Assembly: GCF_009363695.1 (NCBI RefSeq)
Contig: NZ_CP045403.1
Location: 414,001 to 478,000 of the forward strand
Direction: 5' to 3'
DNA length: 64,000 nucleotides
DNA from: Bacillus sp. THAF10
Lineage (GTDB): Bacteria > Bacillota > Bacilli > Bacillales > Bacillaceae_I
Shown: one piece after another, positions 15,846-23,679 of the stretch
How positions within the stretch are numbered: the first letter of the stretch is position 1
Layout of the letters: each line of letters starts with the position of its first letter
The notes under the pieces: generated by a model
What the model was told of the DNA's origin: nothing
Databases searched by the model: none
Seen by the model: only the letters and a program-made list of their open reading frames with translations
Made by a program: the position numbers and the translations under genes

Positions 15846-17060
15846 TCATTTTAATTTTTCTAGAACTTCCGAGCTGAATTTTTTTAGTTTGGAGTCCGGA
15901 AGTGGGTGGAAGTTGTCAACGGCTGTTTGGGCTGCGGCGATTGCTTCTTCTTTTCTACCGAGCTCAGTCAAAATTAGTGCTTTGTAGGATTCTTTTAGAT
16001 AAAAGTCGGATAAGTCAATGGGATGGTGAATGATGTCTGGCATCTGCACTTTCTCTATTGTTTCCATTGCTTCATGATAGCGCCCAAGATAATAAAGTGA
16101 TTTTGCTTTTTCTAATAGAAACCATGGGTGAAAAAACTCCACCATTTCTGGATCGGCTAAGTTTTCCTCAATTTTCTCGAGCGCCTCTGCATAATCATGC
16201 TTTTCCTGAATTAGAGAAAAAATGTGGAACAGCTGGTAGGAATACCGCGCCATATTATCTTCTGCAAATTCACCGTATTGTTTTAATTTTTGCAGATAAT
16301 AGTCTTTTTCGGTCACATTCCCCTCCATCAACGCGTGTGCTGCTGCAAGACGGTACATATCATCCATACGGTAGAAAATACGTTTGTCTTTTGAAAAGGC
16401 GAGCGCTTTTTCTGTGGTTTCCATTGCGGCCTTCACAGCTCCCACGGCATACAAGAAAATCGCCTCATGATAATCTAAATCAAGTCTTGCCAAAGGTTCT
16501 ATGTAGTTGTGTTTTGCCTCAATTTCTTTTCGTTCCGCCTGAAAAATCTCGAGCGCTTTTTTGTAGTCGTGCTCCACAAATGCAATGCTCGATCTGAATA
16601 TTCCAATCGATGCGCGGTTAGAGGAGATATTCATCTGATCAAACATATCCGCTGCTTTATTTATTAAGTCTTCCCAGCCAGGTTTATTATCTTGTTGCAA
16701 CGCATAGCTGTAAATCTCCAAAAGCCGTGCACTCTCATAGCCGTGCGATAGTTTTCCAATATGCGGAGAAAGCAGTTCCACTAGCTGTCGGTATTTATTC
16801 GCTAACTCTGTAACAGGTGTGTTATAGAGTTTTTCTGCTGGCTCTAAAATCTCACGGAGTTCATCTGTACTGACTTCCCCGAGCAGGTCTGAAACCTCCA
16901 CTTTTAGCTGTCCAGCAATGAATGCTAGGCTTTCCATCGAAGGTTTTGCCTTATTATTTTCAATCAAACTCAGCATCCCTTTCGAAAGCTCCCTTCCAGC
17001 CACCGCTTCTAAGGTCAGCTTCTTTTGTTTTCTTATTTTTCGAATACGGTCTCCAAGCAT
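15846..17060 (-). CDS. XRE-family regulator with TPR domain
   Basis: 404 residues. An N-terminal helix-turn-helix of the XRE/Cro type spans residues 4-60 (IRKIRKQKKLTLEAVAGREL, then SKGMLSLIENNKAKPSMESL). From about residue 100 on, helical TPR-like repeats continue to the end. The layout resembles peptide-sensing RRNPP-type regulators, although no partner peptide gene was found beside it. It is divergent from an MFS exporter and shares a 119-bp promoter region with two 17-bp palindromes, so it most likely controls the exporter and itself. The protein starts at the ATG at 17060. Confidence 0.85.
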   Translation of the reverse strand: MLGDRIRKIRKQKKLTLEAVAGRELSKGMLSLIENNKAKPSMESLAFIAGQLKVEVSDLLGEVSTDELREILEPAEKLYNTPVTELANKYRQLVELLSPHIGKLSHGYESARLLEIYSYALQQDNKPGWEDLINKAADMFDQMNISSNRASIGIFRSSIAFVEHDYKKALEIFQAERKEIEAKHNYIEPLARLDLDYHEAIFLYAVGAVKAAMETTEKALAFSKDKRIFYRMDDMYRLAAAHALMEGNVTEKDYYLQKLKQYGEFAEDNMARYSYQLFHIFSLIQEKHDYAEALEKIEENLADPEMVEFFHPWFLLEKAKSLYYLGRYHEAMETIEKVQMPDIIHHPIDLSDFYLKESYKALILTELGRKEEAIAAAQTAVDNFHPLPDSKLKKFSSEVLEKLK

Positions 17061-17084
17061 CTGAAAAAACCTCCCGCCTATTTT

Positions 17085-17101
17085 GTTTAATTATATTAAA
17101 C
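17085..17101. promoter_or_regulatory. Palindromic operator 1 of the XRE/MFS pair
   Basis: GTTTAATTATATTAAAC is a perfect palindrome with 7-base arms and a 3-base centre, close to the regulator start. It is almost identical to the second site 55 bp away. Confidence 0.75.
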
Positions 17102-17139
17102 TTTTGCTTGAAATGGAAGCATGTCCCATGATATGATTT

Positions 17140-17156
17140 GTTTAATTAAATTAAAC
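17140..17156. promoter_or_regulatory. Palindromic operator 2 of the XRE/MFS pair
   Basis: GTTTAATTAAATTAAAC differs from operator 1 by one central base. It lies 23 bases before the MFS start, where it would overlap the promoter or initiation region. Confidence 0.75.
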
Positions 17157-17179
17157 TTTTAAAAAAGAGGTGCTATACC

Positions 17180-18511
17180 ATGGAAGAAAGCTTAAAAATA
17201 AAAAGGGCAACGTATCATCTATATACCTTCATGATAAGTAAACTTATTTCCTCATTTGGCGCTCAGGTGTATGCCTTTGCGATTAGCTTCTACATTTTAC
17301 AAACAACAGGATCTGCCACAAGTTTTGCCACCAATCTTATTTGTAACCTACTACCACGAACACTTGCCGGTCCATTTGCCGGAGCCATCACAGATAGGTA
17401 TTCTCGGAAAAAAATCGTCATCATGGCACAAATTGCTACAACACTTGCGATTGTGGGACTACTCACCTATACACTAACATTCGGACTCTCCCTCATAGCC
17501 ATCTACACCACGACCGTCATTTTGTCTTTAACATCCACCTTTTCAGCTATTGCATTTACATCATCCATCACAGGACTCATTGATCCAGGAAGAATTCAAA
17601 AGGCAATGTCTTTGAACCAAATGGCGTTTTCCTTTGCAACAATTGGAAGTCCAGCAGTTGGCGGTCTTCTATATGGAGTGGTGTCCATTCCGTATTTCCT
17701 TGGAACCTATATCATCTTGTCGGCTGTCGCCGTTGTTTTGGAATCGACGATGAACTTCCGCCTTTTTGCTGCACCTGCTAAGAAAAAGGAGGAGGGAGAA
17801 GCAAAAGAATCCCTGCTTCAAAGTATGAAAGCAGGATTAGGATACCTGCGACTCCAACCACTCGTCATGATTATGCTTTGGATCAGCTTGCTCATCAATT
17901 TCCTATTCGGAGCCTATGAAGTCGGCTATTCCTATATTTTAATAGAAAAACTGAAAATAGAATCACAGCATTTCGGCTTCACGCAAGGCGCATTTTCAGT
18001 AGGCATGCTCCTCATGTCGATTTATTTTTCCATGCGAAAAGAAGTAAAATACCCACTGCTAGTTTCAAAGAGGGGCGTCATCGCAATGGGAGTTATCCTG
18101 GGAGCCATCTCCATTCCACTTGTGCTGCCTATGAACTACTGGATGACATTCACCTTCTATATGGTAATCATGTTCAGTTTTGGATCCTTCATCATCATCG
18201 TCAACACACCAATCCAAGTGATGCTGCAAAAAACGATTGACGACGAATACAAAGGAAGAGTCTTCTCCACCATTGAAACCATGGCCATGGCTCTCATGCC
18301 ACTAGGAATGGTCATCTTCGGCATCCTTTACGACATCTTCCCAGGCCAATGGATCCTACTCATCTCAGCTGGCTTGCTCATCATTACCATGCTCATCATG
18401 GCCCGCCCATCTGTCGTGAAAAAAGCACACCCAGAATGGAGACAGGGGGAAGGTTCTCGCGGTTCACTCGGATTTAGAAAAAAGCAAGGGCAAGGATCTG
18501 CAGCATCTTGA
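17180..18511 (+). CDS. MFS transporter, probable exporter
   Basis: 443 residues with about 12 membrane helices. The loop motif GAITDRYSRKKIVIMAQ (residues about 69-85) is the major-facilitator signature between helices 2 and 3. The pattern resembles macrolide/multidrug exporters of the MFS-3 group; the substrate is unknown. The ribosome binding site AAAAAGAGGTG fits ATG 17180. The C-terminal 25 residues or so (about 18440-18511) are encoded by a GGGACGGTTCT-family repeat and look like an accidental extension after the normal end KKAHPEWRQ. Control by the divergent XRE-TPR protein is likely. Confidence 0.88.
   Translation: MEESLKIKRATYHLYTFMISKLISSFGAQVYAFAISFYILQTTGSATSFATNLICNLLPRTLAGPFAGAITDRYSRKKIVIMAQIATTLAIVGLLTYTLTFGLSLIAIYTTTVILSLTSTFSAIAFTSSITGLIDPGRIQKAMSLNQMAFSFATIGSPAVGGLLYGVVSIPYFLGTYIILSAVAVVLESTMNFRLFAAPAKKKEEGEAKESLLQSMKAGLGYLRLQPLVMIMLWISLLINFLFGAYEVGYSYILIEKLKIESQHFGFTQGAFSVGMLLMSIYFSMRKEVKYPLLVSKRGVIAMGVILGAISIPLVLPMNYWMTFTFYMVIMFSFGSFIIIVNTPIQVMLQKTIDDEYKGRVFSTIETMAMALMPLGMVIFGILYDIFPGQWILLISAGLLIITMLIMARPSVVKKAHPEWRQGEGSRGSLGFRKKQGQGSAAS
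18445..18469. repeat. GGGACGGTTCT-family element inside the MFS 3' end
   Basis: GGGGGAAGGTTCTCGCGGTT is a variant of the element, here within coding DNA near the end of the transporter. The stop codon of the gene lies beyond it. Confidence 0.6.
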
Positions 18512-18525
18512 GGAAGTGGGCCAGT

Positions 18526-18547
18526 GGGACGGTTCTTGCGGTTTATT
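18526..18547. repeat. GGGACGGTTCT-family element, half copy
   Basis: GGGACGGTTCTTGCGGTTTA lies 15 bases after the MFS stop codon. A further half copy, GGAACGGTTCTTGTGCTTCC, is at 18662-18681. The rest of the 311-base gap up to 18822 holds only these and a hairpin. Confidence 0.65.
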
Positions 18548-18711
18548 GGGGTAACAAGGAGGCAGGAGTTAGGATAAAATCAAGATTTTTAAAAATGGAG
18601 ATACGTCTTAATAACCTTTGAAAGTGTGATCTAAATACCCCTTCTAAGTGAGTGGAAGAAAGGAACGGTTCTTGTGCTTCCTAAAATCCTGCGATCCCAA
18701 ACTATGAGTCT

Positions 18712-18736
18712 AGGGATGGAGCATAAATCCATCCCT
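18712..18736. other. Perfect 9-bp hairpin without T-run
   Basis: AGGGATGGA / TCCATCCCT with a 7-base loop. It lacks a T-run, so it is not a standard terminator. It stands about 85 bases upstream of the broken acetyltransferase gene. Confidence 0.5.
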
Positions 18737-18822
18737 GGAGAGTGTTGTAGCTTTAGAGGGCAGAATACAATTAAATGAATAAGAGTTCATTCACTAGCAT
18801 CTACCCTAGGGGGCAAATAACA

Positions 18823-19729
18823 ATGGTAAATCATAAAGAAGAGTTTAGGATTCAACATCCAACATTAGAAGCAGCACAAGCAGTTACAGATTTAGTTGCA
18901 CAGTGTGATATCGAGGAAATAGGGGAGCCAGATATTACACTCTCAGACGTTCTGGACATGTGGAACTCTATTAGGATTGAAACAGATGCATGGATTGCTG
19001 TTTCAGATGCGAACGAAATCATCGGTTATGGCTTTGTCGAGATGACTGGAGCTAACAGAATGGATTCCTGTGTATTTGTTCATCCATCTTTTAAAAATCA
19101 AGGCATTGGCACCGCGCTTCTTCATAAAATTGAGGCACGGGCAAAGCTCCTTTCGGAAAATAGAGAGGGTGAGCAATGGCTCATGAATCAAATCCCCTTT
19201 ACCAATCTTGCTGCCAGAGCGCTTGTGGAGAACCATGGCTACCAATTTAGTAGATTATATGAACGGATGAAAATTAAGTTAGGGGGCTTACCGGTCGAGT
19301 CCGAGCTACCTGAAGGAATCGAGTTACAAACCTTCGTACCGGATAAAGAGGAAGAAGCACTCTTTTTCCTTTACGACGAAACCTTTCGCGATGCTTGGGG
19401 CTATACACAAAAAGACTTCAAAACCTGGATCTCTCAAAAAAAGGGTGACCACTACGACCCAAGTCTCTGCGGAACCAGTGGGATTTCTGATGAGTAGAAT
19501 GCAAGAGGACGGACTATTTATCGATTTGCTAGGCGTAAAACGTGCTTACAGAAAGCACGGAATCGGAAAAGCACTACTCCTTCACGCATTCGCAACAGCC
19601 TACCAACGCAATCAAAAAACCATCCTGCTATACGTAGACTCCGACAGTCTCACAAACGCCAACCGCCTCTATGAGCACGTGGGAATGAAGGCTCATTCCC
19701 AAACCGCGGTTTATGTGAAGGAGCTTTGA
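18823..19729 (+). pseudogene. Broken two-domain GNAT acetyltransferase
   Basis: The first frame (to 19497) has a complete GNAT domain with VFVHPSFKNQGIGTALLHKI, then begins a second domain (ALFFLYDETFRDAWGYT) and ends after DHYDPSL. A second frame then continues the same domain as EPVGFLMSRMQEDGLFIDLL with the acetyl-CoA loop RKHGIGKALL, ending at 19729. The junction near 19465 lacks a few expected strand residues, so a small deletion with a frameshift is the simplest explanation. ATG 18823 has a TAGGGGG purine run upstream. As it stands only the N-terminal domain could be made intact. Confidence 0.75.
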
Positions 19730-19741
19730 GAGGAGCGGGGC

Positions 19742-19772
19742 GGGAGACGGTTTTTGCGGTTCACTAAGGGAC
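19742..19772. repeat. GGGACGGTTCT-family element, degenerate copy
   Basis: GGGAGACGGTTTTTGCGGTT follows the stop codon of the broken acetyltransferase by about 12 bases. Confidence 0.55.
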
Positions 19773-19805
19773 GAAGGTGGCTAGGAATCTGGGAGACTAT
19801 TAGAA

Positions 19806-19880
19806 GTGTCACAATAAATCTGAAAAGTGTTGCAATAACCTCAAAAAGTGTCACAATAACTCTCAAAAGTGTCACAATCC
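19806..19880. repeat. 21-bp tandem array, GTGTCACAATAA core
   Basis: Four units start at 19806, 19827, 19848 and 19869, exactly 21 bases apart, each with GTGTCACAATAA or a close variant. The core is the reverse complement of that in the array at 58359. It ends directly at a terminator hairpin. Confidence 0.88.
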
Positions 19881-19882
19881 TT

Positions 19883-19922
19883 AGAAGCAATTTCATTTCA
19901 GTTAATGGGATTGCTTCTTTTT
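19883..19922 (+). terminator. Intrinsic terminator
   Basis: AGAAGCAAT / ATTGCTTCT stem with an 18-base loop and a T5 run, immediately after the repeat array. Confidence 0.75.
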
Positions 19923-20022
19923 GAGTGAAGAAACCCCATGGAAGTGGAAAACCACCACTTCGCTTACCTAAAATATGGTATATTTAATGTAAGAGTATTC
20001 TAAATAATGAGAGGAAGAGAGA

Positions 20023-20283
20023 ATGGGGTTTGAAAATTGGGTTTTTGTTGTTGTTTTAGTTACTTACTTGATTAGTTTGGGGTTGGTTAGTGTCATTTTC
20101 CAATCTATTTTTGCGAAGAATCAAAGAAAAGGTTACATAGCGCTCATTTTAATTGCAATCTTAAACATATTTCAGCTCATACAAGGATATAGCATGTCAC
20201 CATTCGTCGCTTTAGGCATGTTCCTACTTTTACTAACAACCATAGCGGTTACATACTTCTCAATCAAAAAACAGCGGAGTTAA
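20023..20283 (+). CDS. Small unknown membrane protein
   Basis: 86 residues, almost all in three hydrophobic segments (about 6-28, 39-58 and 60-78) with short basic loops and a basic C-terminus. The ribosome binding site AGAGGAAGAGAG precedes ATG 20023. I do not recognise a family. A degenerate repeat element follows the stop codon. Confidence 0.65.
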   Translation: MGFENWVFVVVLVTYLISLGLVSVIFQSIFAKNQRKGYIALILIAILNIFQLIQGYSMSPFVALGMFLLLLTTIAVTYFSIKKQRS

Positions 20284-20285
20284 GT

Positions 20286-20353
20286 GAACCGTGGGGAGGG
20301 TTCTCCTTCACCTTTCAACATATAAAAAAACCACAAGAAACGTTCCCCCGGTC
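20286..20353. repeat. GGGACGGTTCT-family element, degenerate full copy
   Basis: CCGTGGGGAGGGTTCTCC on the left and AAGAAACGTTCCCCCGG on the right resemble the two halves of the inverted-repeat element. It lies between a membrane gene and a GNAT gene. Confidence 0.5.
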
Positions 20354-20377
20354 CACCCTTGCAGAAAGGAGATAAAG

Positions 20378-20785
20378 ATGAACATCAATTTTGCCACCGA
20401 AGAGGATTACGAATATCTTGCGACACAAGACAAGCATCTATTAAATAGTCTAATTTCACCCAAAATCCATGCAAAAGAAATATACATACTCCGAAACGAC
20501 CAAAATGAACGAATCGGTTGGATGAGATACGGCTACTTTTGGGACAACACGCCGTTTATGAACATGATCTGGATAGACGAGCAATACCGCAACACAGGTG
20601 TGGGAAAACAAACGGTAGCTCGATGGGAGGATGAAATGAAAAACAAAGGCTTGAATATGGTCATGACATCTACCCAGGCAAACGAGGAAGCACAGCACTT
20701 TTATAGAAAGCTAGGATACAAGGATTCTGGCTGTCTTTTACTTGAGGGTGAACCACTGGAAATTCTTCTTACGAAAAAAATTTAG
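20378..20785 (+). CDS. GNAT family acetyltransferase
   Basis: 135 residues, one GNAT domain. The acetyl-CoA binding segment MIWIDEQYRNTGVGKQTVAR is at about residues 64-83, and the C-terminal strand pattern EEAQHFYRKLGYKDSGCL is typical. ATG 20378 with AGAAAGGAGATAAAG upstream is chosen over a longer frame that reads back into repeat DNA. The substrate is unknown. Confidence 0.82.
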   Translation: MNINFATEEDYEYLATQDKHLLNSLISPKIHAKEIYILRNDQNERIGWMRYGYFWDNTPFMNMIWIDEQYRNTGVGKQTVARWEDEMKNKGLNMVMTSTQANEEAQHFYRKLGYKDSGCLLLEGEPLEILLTKKI

Positions 20786-20842
20786 AAGCATTAACCCCAG
20801 TCCATTCTCTACCAAAAATAAAAAAGAATAGGAATAAAAGAA

Positions 20843-21673
20843 ATGAAGATTCTTATATTAGGAGCTTCTGGCTACCTAGGATCTTGTGTCTTTAACCGGG
20901 CTTCACAGATGAAAAATGCAAAAGTGATAGGTACTTCACGAACAGCTCAAGAGAGTGAAAGTTGCATCCAACTAGATATAATAAATCAGAAATTAGTGGA
21001 TACAAAAATAAAACAGATAATCCCAGATGTTATTGTTTGGACATTGATGAATAGGCAAAAAGAACACGAATTAATTAATAAGGGTCTTAAAAATCTTTTG
21101 AACGTTGTTAGAAAGGAAACTAAGATCGTATTTATATCAACAGATGCCGTGTTCTCAGAAGGAAAAGGAGGATATAGTGAAACGGACACAGTAGCATTAT
21201 TATCCGTAAAATCCCCTCTAGCTGTTTATGTAAACTCAAAAATAAAAGCTGAACAGATGATAGTAACCGAGCACAGTAATCATGTCATCATTAGAACAGG
21301 TCCTATATATGGGAAATCTGCGAACCAAAAAATAGAAGATAGGACATCAAAAATAATCTCCAACATTAAAAAGAATGATCCAGCAGAAGCGTATTCTAAC
21401 AGTTATAGAACCTTTGTACATGTAGAAGATTTAGCAAATGCTATTTTAGAGGTAGCAGTAAATAAAGTTAATGGTTTCTTACATGTAGGTCCTACCAAAA
21501 AAGAAAGTTACTTTTCATTTTTTCAGAAAAGGCTTCATCAACTTGGGTGGAAAAGTACTTTCTTAAAACCAGTACAAATCCAACAAGAGAAAGACGCTTT
21601 TTATCCTTTAGATACATCACTGAATACGCAAAAGGCCACCAAGATACTTTCAACTGAATTTAGATGTGTGTAG
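20843..21673 (+). CDS. NAD(P)-dependent sugar epimerase/reductase-like SDR
   Basis: 276 residues. The Rossmann motif ILGASGYLGSCVF is at residues 4-16 and VYVNSKIKAEQMI carries the Y-x3-K of extended short-chain dehydrogenases. The overall pattern resembles dTDP-4-dehydrorhamnose reductase (RfbD/RmlD), but no other nucleotide-sugar genes are nearby, so the substrate is open. The ribosome binding site is weak (AATAGGAATAAAAG). The gene is more AT-rich than its neighbours. Confidence 0.75.
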   Translation: MKILILGASGYLGSCVFNRASQMKNAKVIGTSRTAQESESCIQLDIINQKLVDTKIKQIIPDVIVWTLMNRQKEHELINKGLKNLLNVVRKETKIVFISTDAVFSEGKGGYSETDTVALLSVKSPLAVYVNSKIKAEQMIVTEHSNHVIIRTGPIYGKSANQKIEDRTSKIISNIKKNDPAEAYSNSYRTFVHVEDLANAILEVAVNKVNGFLHVGPTKKESYFSFFQKRLHQLGWKSTFLKPVQIQQEKDAFYPLDTSLNTQKATKILSTEFRCV

Positions 21674-21752
21674 GTAAATTCATTTGTAAACCATACTTCC
21701 ATCAACGGTTAATTTAACTCTCAATTACAAAAACAAGAAACGAGGAAAAAAA

Positions 21753-21911
21753 ATGAACACGTGGCTATACAGTATATACTTTTTCATCCTAGCGATAGTA
21801 GCTTTCTTCACCGGAGAAATCGTCACTCTGATTATGCTTGGACTGATTCTACTATGCTTAAACAATATCTATAACGTATTAGTAAAAATCTATCAAAAGC
21901 AATGTGAATGA
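21753..21911 (+). CDS. Small two-helix membrane protein
   Basis: 52 residues with two hydrophobic helices (LYSIYFFILAIVAFFTG and IVTLIMLGLILLCL) and a short basic tail. CGAGGAAAAAAA precedes ATG 21753. The stop codon TGA is at 21909-21911. I do not recognise it; it may be a real small membrane protein or a chance frame, and the ribosome site favours the former. Confidence 0.5.
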   Translation: MNTWLYSIYFFILAIVAFFTGEIVTLIMLGLILLCLNNIYNVLVKIYQKQCE

Positions 21912-21981
21912 GACATGGGACACTTCTTGTGGTCCAAAAAATCCACCTGAGTCATTTCCCTGTCGGAAAGGAGGAGTAGCA

Positions 21982-22611
21982 ATGGGCTCGAGAATCATGC
22001 ACGCCATCATCGGCCATAAAATAGCAGAAAGGCTAGCCATCAAGGATAAAGCATCCTTTATGTATGGTAGTGTTGCAGCGGACGCTGTTTTCTCGGTGGA
22101 TGAGAAAAACGCCTCTCACTTTTTTATTGGAGATTCTCAGGACTTTTCTAGAAGAGTAGACTATGACCACTTTTTCCAAAAGTACATGGCTCAGAATAAT
22201 CATGATTACTTGCTCGGCTATTACACTCACCTTGTCGCTGATGACATCTGGCTGAAGGGCTTTTACCAATCCTGGCTGAAAAACAGAATGGAAGCGGATG
22301 AAAATCTGCACAAGCTTTATCACCGGGACTTCCACTTACTAAACGGCAAATTATTAGACTACTACTCTTGCTCAAAAGAGATAAGAAACGCATATACCCA
22401 AACACCAGCCAATACCGATTTGGAAGAGGTCAGTGTCCAACAGGTGAAGAAATTCGTGCCATATGTTATCGGCGATTTAGAATATAACGAACAAGCCTTA
22501 ACAGAGCCTTTGCAAGTATTTACGTTAGAACAAATTATCGGATATGTAGAGACATCTATTGAGATTGGGATACATAAGCTTAAGAAGTTACAAACTCCGC
22601 TTGTTTTCTGA
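21982..22611 (+). CDS. Zinc-dependent phospholipase C-like protein
   Basis: 209 residues. MGSRIMHAIIGHKIAERL at the N-terminus and YLLGYYTHLVADDIWLKGFY near residue 73 supply the histidines and aspartates expected for the zinc site of the zinc-dependent phospholipase C family. No signal peptide is seen. The excellent ribosome binding site AAAGGAGGAG before ATG 21982 fixes the start. Similar Bacillus proteins are annotated only as hydrolases, so the real substrate is unknown. Its stop codon TGA is the first part of the ECF-type -35 element of the next gene. Confidence 0.7.
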   Translation: MGSRIMHAIIGHKIAERLAIKDKASFMYGSVAADAVFSVDEKNASHFFIGDSQDFSRRVDYDHFFQKYMAQNNHDYLLGYYTHLVADDIWLKGFYQSWLKNRMEADENLHKLYHRDFHLLNGKLLDYYSCSKEIRNAYTQTPANTDLEEVSVQQVKKFVPYVIGDLEYNEQALTEPLQVFTLEQIIGYVETSIEIGIHKLKKLQTPLVF

Positions 22612-22635
22612 AACCATCCTCTTTGTACCTCCGTC
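22609..22635 (+). promoter_or_regulatory. ECF-type promoter 1
   Basis: TGAAACC at 22609-22615 and CGTCTAACC from 22632 with 17 bases between TGAAAC and CGTC. It matches two other promoters in the window (23067, 49117) and the SigM/SigX-type consensus TGAAAC-N16-CGTC. It overlaps the preceding stop codon. Confidence 0.65.
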
Positions 22636-22668
22636 TAACCATTAAGTACAAACAAGAGGGAGGAAAAC

Positions 22669-23019
22669 ATGAAAAGAAAAACAATCGGTGTCATCGTTCT
22701 TACACTTTTAACGATCACTCTATTTTTCAACCCGCTAGATTTTTATGCAGGCTATAAAGGGGAAAAAGAGTTGAAAGCCATGTCTTCTTCCATTCTAGAG
22801 ATACTTGATTTACACAATGTTGACATTAAAGACATTCAACCTATGGGAGATAACATATTTTTGCTAAAAACCGATCAGGAAAACTTTCTAGTGCAAAAAG
22901 AGCGGTCAGGCGGCCTCACAGAATTCACTATCTATGAACAACATGACACGACAATAGGAATGTTTGATGGATTGAAGCCATCACTGTCCTATCGAATAAA
23001 AGGGGTTTTTAGCAGATGA
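22669..23019 (+). CDS. Small unknown anchored protein next to the ECF sigma operon
   Basis: 116 residues with one N-terminal membrane helix (residues 5-22, TIGVIVLTLLTITLFFNP) and an extracytoplasmic domain of about 90 residues that I do not recognise. GAGGGAGG lies before ATG 22669. An ECF-type promoter stands 34 bases upstream and the ECF sigma gene follows after a terminator-like hairpin, so it is probably a target or accessory of that sigma factor. This link is inference from shared promoter sequence. Confidence 0.7.
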   Translation: MKRKTIGVIVLTLLTITLFFNPLDFYAGYKGEKELKAMSSSILEILDLHNVDIKDIQPMGDNIFLLKTDQENFLVQKERSGGLTEFTIYEQHDTTIGMFDGLKPSLSYRIKGVFSR

Positions 23020-23028
23020 AAATGAGCC

Positions 23029-23056
23029 AGGAGAACCGTCCCACTGGTTCTTTTTT
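23029..23056 (+). terminator. Terminator built from a GGGACGGTTCT-family element
   Basis: GGAGAACCGTCCCACTGGTT followed by C and T6 forms GAACC / GGTTC with a T-run. The left half is the repeat element, here serving as a short terminator between the small membrane gene and the sigma operon. Confidence 0.65.
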
Positions 23057-23066
23057 ATGAAAAAAA

Positions 23067-23092
23067 TGAAACCAGCATCAAACTTAATCGTC
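23067..23092 (+). promoter_or_regulatory. ECF-type promoter 2, sigma operon autoregulation
   Basis: TGAAAC at 23067-23072, 16-base spacer, CGTC at 23089-23092. It shares the 13-mer AAAAAATGAAACC with the promoter at 49117. Its position 33 bases before the sigma gene indicates autoregulation, as is usual for ECF sigma factors. Confidence 0.72.
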
Positions 23093-23124
23093 TTAAGGTT
23101 AGATAGAAGTGGGGTGAGAGGCGT

Positions 23125-23679
23125 GTGAGGAAGATTAAGAATGAGGAGTTATTGGAGGAACGAGCTGCTTGGCTGGAGAGTCTGATGGAAGAGTATGGGG
23201 AGCGTCTTACGGGGCTTTCTTATAACTATGTGAAGGATTGGAAGCAAGCGGAGGATATTGTACAGGATGTGTTTGTTCAGTGCTATCAAAATTATGAGAA
23301 AAGCGTAGCGGTTGCCTCAATCAAGGCATGGCTCTACCGAATAGCCATCAATAAGTCCAAGGATTTGCTGAAAAGTGCCGGCTTTAAAAGGGTCATCAGG
23401 GATTCTAATCTTTTCGCATTTTTTACCTCTTGGGAATTATCGCCGGAAAAAGATCTCCTGAAACGAAGCGAGGAAGAGTTCCTATCTAGAAGTGTTCTTC
23501 TTCTCCCCATAAAATATCGAGAGGTTATCACGCTGTATTATTATGAAGAGTGTTCCATTGAAGAAATTAGCGCCCTCCTAGGTACAAACCAAAACACCAT
23601 CAAAACAAGATTAAATCGAGGTAGGGAAAAGCTGAAAAAAATGATGGAAAGGGGTGGATATGATGGAGAGGAAACTTAA
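23125..23679 (+). CDS. ECF-type RNA polymerase sigma factor
   Basis: 184 residues. Region 2 is recognisable in LSYNYVKDWKQAEDIVQDVF (residues about 32-51) and region 4 in YREVITLYYYEECSIEEISA with LLGTNQNTIKTRLNRGREKLKK as the -35 recognition helix-turn-helix. There are no extra domains. GTG 23125 has GGGGTGAG 6 bases before. It overlaps its probable anti-sigma gene by 20 bases, so the two are translationally coupled. Promoter-like sites in the window predict at least three target units, including itself. Confidence 0.93.
   Translation: MRKIKNEELLEERAAWLESLMEEYGERLTGLSYNYVKDWKQAEDIVQDVFVQCYQNYEKSVAVASIKAWLYRIAINKSKDLLKSAGFKRVIRDSNLFAFFTSWELSPEKDLLKRSEEEFLSRSVLLLPIKYREVITLYYYEECSIEEISALLGTNQNTIKTRLNRGREKLKKMMERGGYDGEET

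Noticed and set aside
19806..19880. CRISPR array
   Set aside because: The 21-bp units are contiguous, with no unique spacers of 30 bases or more, and there are no cas genes in the window.
21913..21934. GGGACACTTCTTGTGGTCC as another GGGACGGTTCT-family copy
   Set aside because: It shares only the outer bases with the family and lacks the ACGGTTC core, so it was not counted.
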